Shown: piece after piece, positions 14,802 through 17,058 of the stretch
Numbering within the stretch: position 1 is the first letter of the stretch
How the letters are laid out: every line of letters starts with the position of its first letter
DNA from: Thermomicrobiales bacterium
Lineage (GTDB): Bacteria > Chloroflexota > Limnocylindria > Limnocylindrales > CSP1-4
DNA: 17,058 nt
NCBI GenBank assembly: GCA_004525275.1
Contig: SPCO01000009.1
Coordinates: 1-17,058, forward strand
Reading direction: 5' to 3'
Translations under genes and position numbers: made by a program
Notes under the pieces: generated by a model
What the model saw: only the letters and a program-made list of their open reading frames with translations
What the model was told of the DNA's origin: nothing
Databases searched by the model: none

Positions 14802-16133
14802 TCAGCGCCGAGCCATCAAGCCACCAAGGGCCGCGCGTTTGCCGCCCCCGGACAGTTGTTTCATGAGCTTCTGCATCTCCTGGAATTGCTTCACCAGACG
14901 ATTGACGTCTGGAAGCGTGGTCCCGGAGCCGGCCGCGATGCGGCGCCGGCGGGAACTGTTGAGCACGGTCGGATCGCGTCGCTCGCCCCGGGTCATCGCC
15001 CGGATGATCGCCTCGGTCCGCTTGAGATCGCCCCGGTCGACCGCTGCCTGCGCCTCGCCGGCCAGATTGCCCATCCCCGGGATCATCGACACGACCTGGC
15101 CGAGTGGGCCCATCTTCTGCATCTGCTGCATCGAGTCGAGCATGTCGTCCAGGGTGAACGAACCCTTGCGCATCTTTTCTTCGAGCTGGCCCGCCTGTTT
15201 CTGGTCGACGTGCTCCTGGGCTCGCTCGACCAGCGTCAGGATGTCGCCCATCCCCAGGATCCGGCTGGCCAGACGGTCCGGGTGGAAGACGTCGAGCGCG
15301 TCGGTCTTCTCGCCGGTCCCCAGGAACTTGACGGGGACGCCGGTGACGGCGGAGATCGAAAGGGCGGCGCCTCCGCGCGCATCACCATCGACCTTGGTCA
15401 GGATAAGACCGGTGACCGGGACCGTAGCCACGAAGGCCTGGGCGACCGCCACGGCCTCCTGGCCGGTCATGGCATCCACGACGAGGAGTGTCTCGATCGG
15501 CTTCACGGCAACGTTGACGGCCGCGATCTCGGCCATCAGCGCCTCGTCAACGGAGAGACGACCGGCGGTATCGAGGATGACCACGTCACGAACCTGTCGC
15601 TTGGCCGCCTCGACCCCGCCCCGGACGATATCCACGACCGAGGTGCCCGCTGGTGCCCGGTAGACCGGGATGCTGAGGCTCTTGCCCAGCGTCTCGAGCT
15701 GGTCCGCGGCAGCCGGGCGATACGGGTCCGCCGCCACCAGGAGTGGCCGGCGGCCGAGCTTGACGACGTGTCGGGCAAGCTTGGCGCTCGATGTGGTCTT
15801 GCCTGAACCCTGCAGGCCGACCATGGCGACGACCGCGGGATTACCCGAGAGATGGAAGGTCCGATCGCCAGCCGACAAGAGCGCGACGAGCTCGTCATTG
15901 ACGATCTTGACGACCTGCTGCCCCGCCGACAGGCTGTCCAGGACGTCATGCCCGATGGCGCGTTCCCGAACCCGTGCCACGAAATCCTTGACGACCTTGA
16001 AGTTGACGTCCGCCTCGAGCAGGGCCAACCGAACGTCGCGCATGGCGGCATCCACGTCGGCCTCGCTGATCCGGCCGCGGCCGGTCAGGTCGCCGAGCGT
16101 CTTGCGCAGACGGTCGCTCAGGCTGTCGAACAT
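14802..16133 (-). CDS. ffh: Signal recognition particle protein Ffh (SRP54)
   Basis: The GTPase of the signal recognition particle, which binds SRP RNA and signal peptides and delivers ribosomes to FtsY at the membrane. The N domain begins MFDSLSDRLRKTLGDLTGRG. The G domain shows GLQGSGKTT (106-114), DPYRPAAADQL, DTAGR (188-192) and TKVDG (246-250). The Met-rich M domain (about 300-443) contains MLDSMQQMQKMGPL and SSRRRRIAAGSG. I chose ATG at 16131-16133 (443 residues), because this is where family similarity begins. The frame stays open 50 codons further, to 16283, but those codons overlap the promoter region and look non-coding. It heads the run that ends at trmD or rplS. Confidence 0.97.
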   Translation of the reverse strand: MFDSLSDRLRKTLGDLTGRGRISEADVDAAMRDVRLALLEADVNFKVVKDFVARVRERAIGHDVLDSLSAGQQVVKIVNDELVALLSAGDRTFHLSGNPAVVAMVGLQGSGKTTSSAKLARHVVKLGRRPLLVAADPYRPAAADQLETLGKSLSIPVYRAPAGTSVVDIVRGGVEAAKRQVRDVVILDTAGRLSVDEALMAEIAAVNVAVKPIETLLVVDAMTGQEAVAVAQAFVATVPVTGLILTKVDGDARGGAALSISAVTGVPVKFLGTGEKTDALDVFHPDRLASRILGMGDILTLVERAQEHVDQKQAGQLEEKMRKGSFTLDDMLDSMQQMQKMGPLGQVVSMIPGMGNLAGEAQAAVDRGDLKRTEAIIRAMTRGERRDPTVLNSSRRRRIAAGSGTTLPDVNRLVKQFQEMQKLMKQLSGGGKRAALGGLMARR

Positions 16134-16164
16134 GGTCCGGGTAGGACTCCATGGTTGAGGTGGG

Positions 16165-16213
16165 CCGGATCGATACGCGATCGAGCCGGTTGGTGCGCGA
16201 GTTCTGACGCACC
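16165..16213 (-). promoter_or_regulatory. ffh 5' leader with two stem-loops
   Basis: In the roughly 84-nt leader, GGTGCG/CGCACC (16192-16197 with 16208-16213) forms a perfect 6-bp stem with a 10-nt loop. A second stem at 16165-16188 joins CCGG/CCGG to ATCG/CGAT with a 4-nt bulge. Neither has a T-run. No function can be assigned. Confidence 0.35.
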
Positions 16214-16223
16214 GAGGATGCGA

Positions 16224-16229
16224 AGTGTA
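16224..16229 (-). promoter_or_regulatory. Candidate -10 box of ffh
   Basis: The minus strand reads CGAGCCTGCGC, TACACT, TCGCAT, similar to the boxes for rplS and rpsB though the strict TGN before the hexamer is CGC. It lies 91 nt before the ffh ATG and supports the short start. Confidence 0.5.
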
Positions 16230-16264
16230 GCGCAGGCTCGCAAAGGGCACTATCGTCCGCTTTC

Positions 16265-17058
16265 GTGCGCAACCCGTTCGCAACCCCCCTCTGGCAGAAT
16301 CAGGCGTTCGTGCGCGTCTGGGGCGCGGCCACGATCTCGATCTTCGGTTCGTTGGTCACCCGGATCGCGCTGCCCCTGGCCGCCATCCTCGTCCTGGGTT
16401 CAGGCGCCCTCGAGGTTGCCCTCCTGCGTAGCCTAGACCTAGGGGCCACGCTCGTCTTCGGGCTCATCGCCGGCGCGTGGGTGGATCGATTGCGTCGCCG
16501 ACCGGTCCTCATCTGGGCGGACCTCGGGCGGGCCGTCCTGCTGGGTTCTGTGCCGGTCGCGTTCGCCCTGGGCATCCTGGGCTACCCGCAGCTCCTCGTC
16601 GTGTCCGGCCTGACGGCGATCCTGACGACCTTCTTCGACGCCGCCGACAACGCCTACCTCCCGACGATCGTCGAGCGCGACGGGCTCGTCGAGGCGAACA
16701 GCGCGCTCGCGGCCAGCGGTTCTGCGGCGGAATTCACGGCGTTCGGACTTAGCGGCTTCCTGGTCCAAGCCCTGACGGCGCCGATCGCGATCGCTATCGA
16801 TGCGGTCAGTTATCTCGTCTCGGCGGCCCTCCTGGTGACGATCCGGCGACCCGAACCGCCAGCGCCCACTCCTGAGGATCGCGAATCCGTCTTCACCGAG
16901 ATCCGAGTCGGGCTCGGGATCGTCCGGCATGACCCGATCCTGCGGGCGTTTGCCTTGGCCAAGATGTCCCTCGAGGCGTTATGGGGCATCTTCGGGGCGA
17001 TCTGGTTCCTGTTCGTCCTCGATGATCTCAAGTTGGGTCCGGCTGTTCTCGGCGTGAT
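16265..17058 (+). CDS. MFS-type transporter, N-terminal part (cut by window edge)
   Basis: 264 codons of a polytopic membrane protein resembling MFS exporters of the MFS_3/EntS-like group. It begins with WQNQAFVRVWGAATISIFGS, a typical first transmembrane segment. The loop between helices 2 and 3 carries GAWVDRLRRRPVL, the MFS motif-A-like sequence. FFDAADNAYLPTIV and SGFLVQALTAPIAIAIDA are characteristic of this group. The substrate cannot be predicted. GTG at 16265-16267 is the first possible start after an in-frame stop at 16205; a GTG at 16310 would cut into the first helix. There is no clear ribosome-binding site, and TATCGT lies 8 bases upstream of the GTG, so a leaderless message is possible. 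It is divergent from ffh and the only plus-strand gene. Confidence 0.88.
   Translation, partial: MRNPFATPLWQNQAFVRVWGAATISIFGSLVTRIALPLAAILVLGSGALEVALLRSLDLGATLVFGLIAGAWVDRLRRRPVLIWADLGRAVLLGSVPVAFALGILGYPQLLVVSGLTAILTTFFDAADNAYLPTIVERDGLVEANSALAASGSAAEFTAFGLSGFLVQALTAPIAIAIDAVSYLVSAALLVTIRRPEPPAPTPEDRESVFTEIRVGLGIVRHDPILRAFALAKMSLEALWGIFGAIWFLFVLDDLKLGPAVLGV

Noticed and set aside
16134..16283. A 50-codon N-terminal extension of ffh
   Set aside because: Family similarity begins at MFDSLSDRL. The extension covers the candidate promoter and leader hairpins and overlaps the divergent transporter start.

Overview
This window is a dense, high-GC bacterial housekeeping locus. Every assigned gene is on the minus strand except one partial transporter at the right edge. 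I suggest a Chloroflexota-type genome, possibly Limnocylindria-like. The reasons are the high GC content, the compact four-nucleotide start/stop overlaps, the fused run of translation, MEP-isoprenoid and envelope genes, and a DUF3352-like membrane-anchored protein. This placement is inference from gene content and style, not from a marker-gene comparison.

Reading in the direction of transcription (right to left), the first block is ffh, a DUF3352-like gene, rpsP, khpA, rimM, trmD and rplS. It covers SRP targeting, ribosomal proteins S16 and L19, 30S maturation and tRNA m1G37 methylation. A 294-nt spacer with several nested inverted repeats follows, then rnhB and yraN. About 610 nt without a convincing gene comes next. 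It holds a two-copy 40-nt-period hairpin repeat and the long rpsB leader.

The second block is rpsB, tsf, pyrH, frr, uppS, cdsA, dxr, rseP and ispG. Most of these genes overlap or nearly touch, so they probably form one long transcript. It joins translation factors (S2, EF-Ts, RRF) to UMP kinase, MEP-pathway enzymes (Dxr, IspG), undecaprenyl diphosphate synthesis, CDP-diacylglycerol synthesis and the site-2 protease. ispG is followed by a strong intrinsic terminator and then the first 45 codons of nusA, cut by the left edge. A partial MFS transporter diverges from ffh at the right edge.

Four candidate promoters share a TA(T/C)ACT -10 box with similar flanks and a GC-rich stretch just downstream. 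They lie upstream of nusA, rpsB, rplS and ffh. The nusA copy lies upstream of the terminator, so the terminator may act as an attenuator in the nusA leader.

I see no CRISPR array, phage, insertion sequence, tRNA, rRNA or defence system. The most interesting leads are regulatory or structural: the nusA leader, the structured rplS-rnhB spacer, the repeat with a compensatory base change, and unusual residues in conserved motifs of RNase HII, TrmD and UppS.
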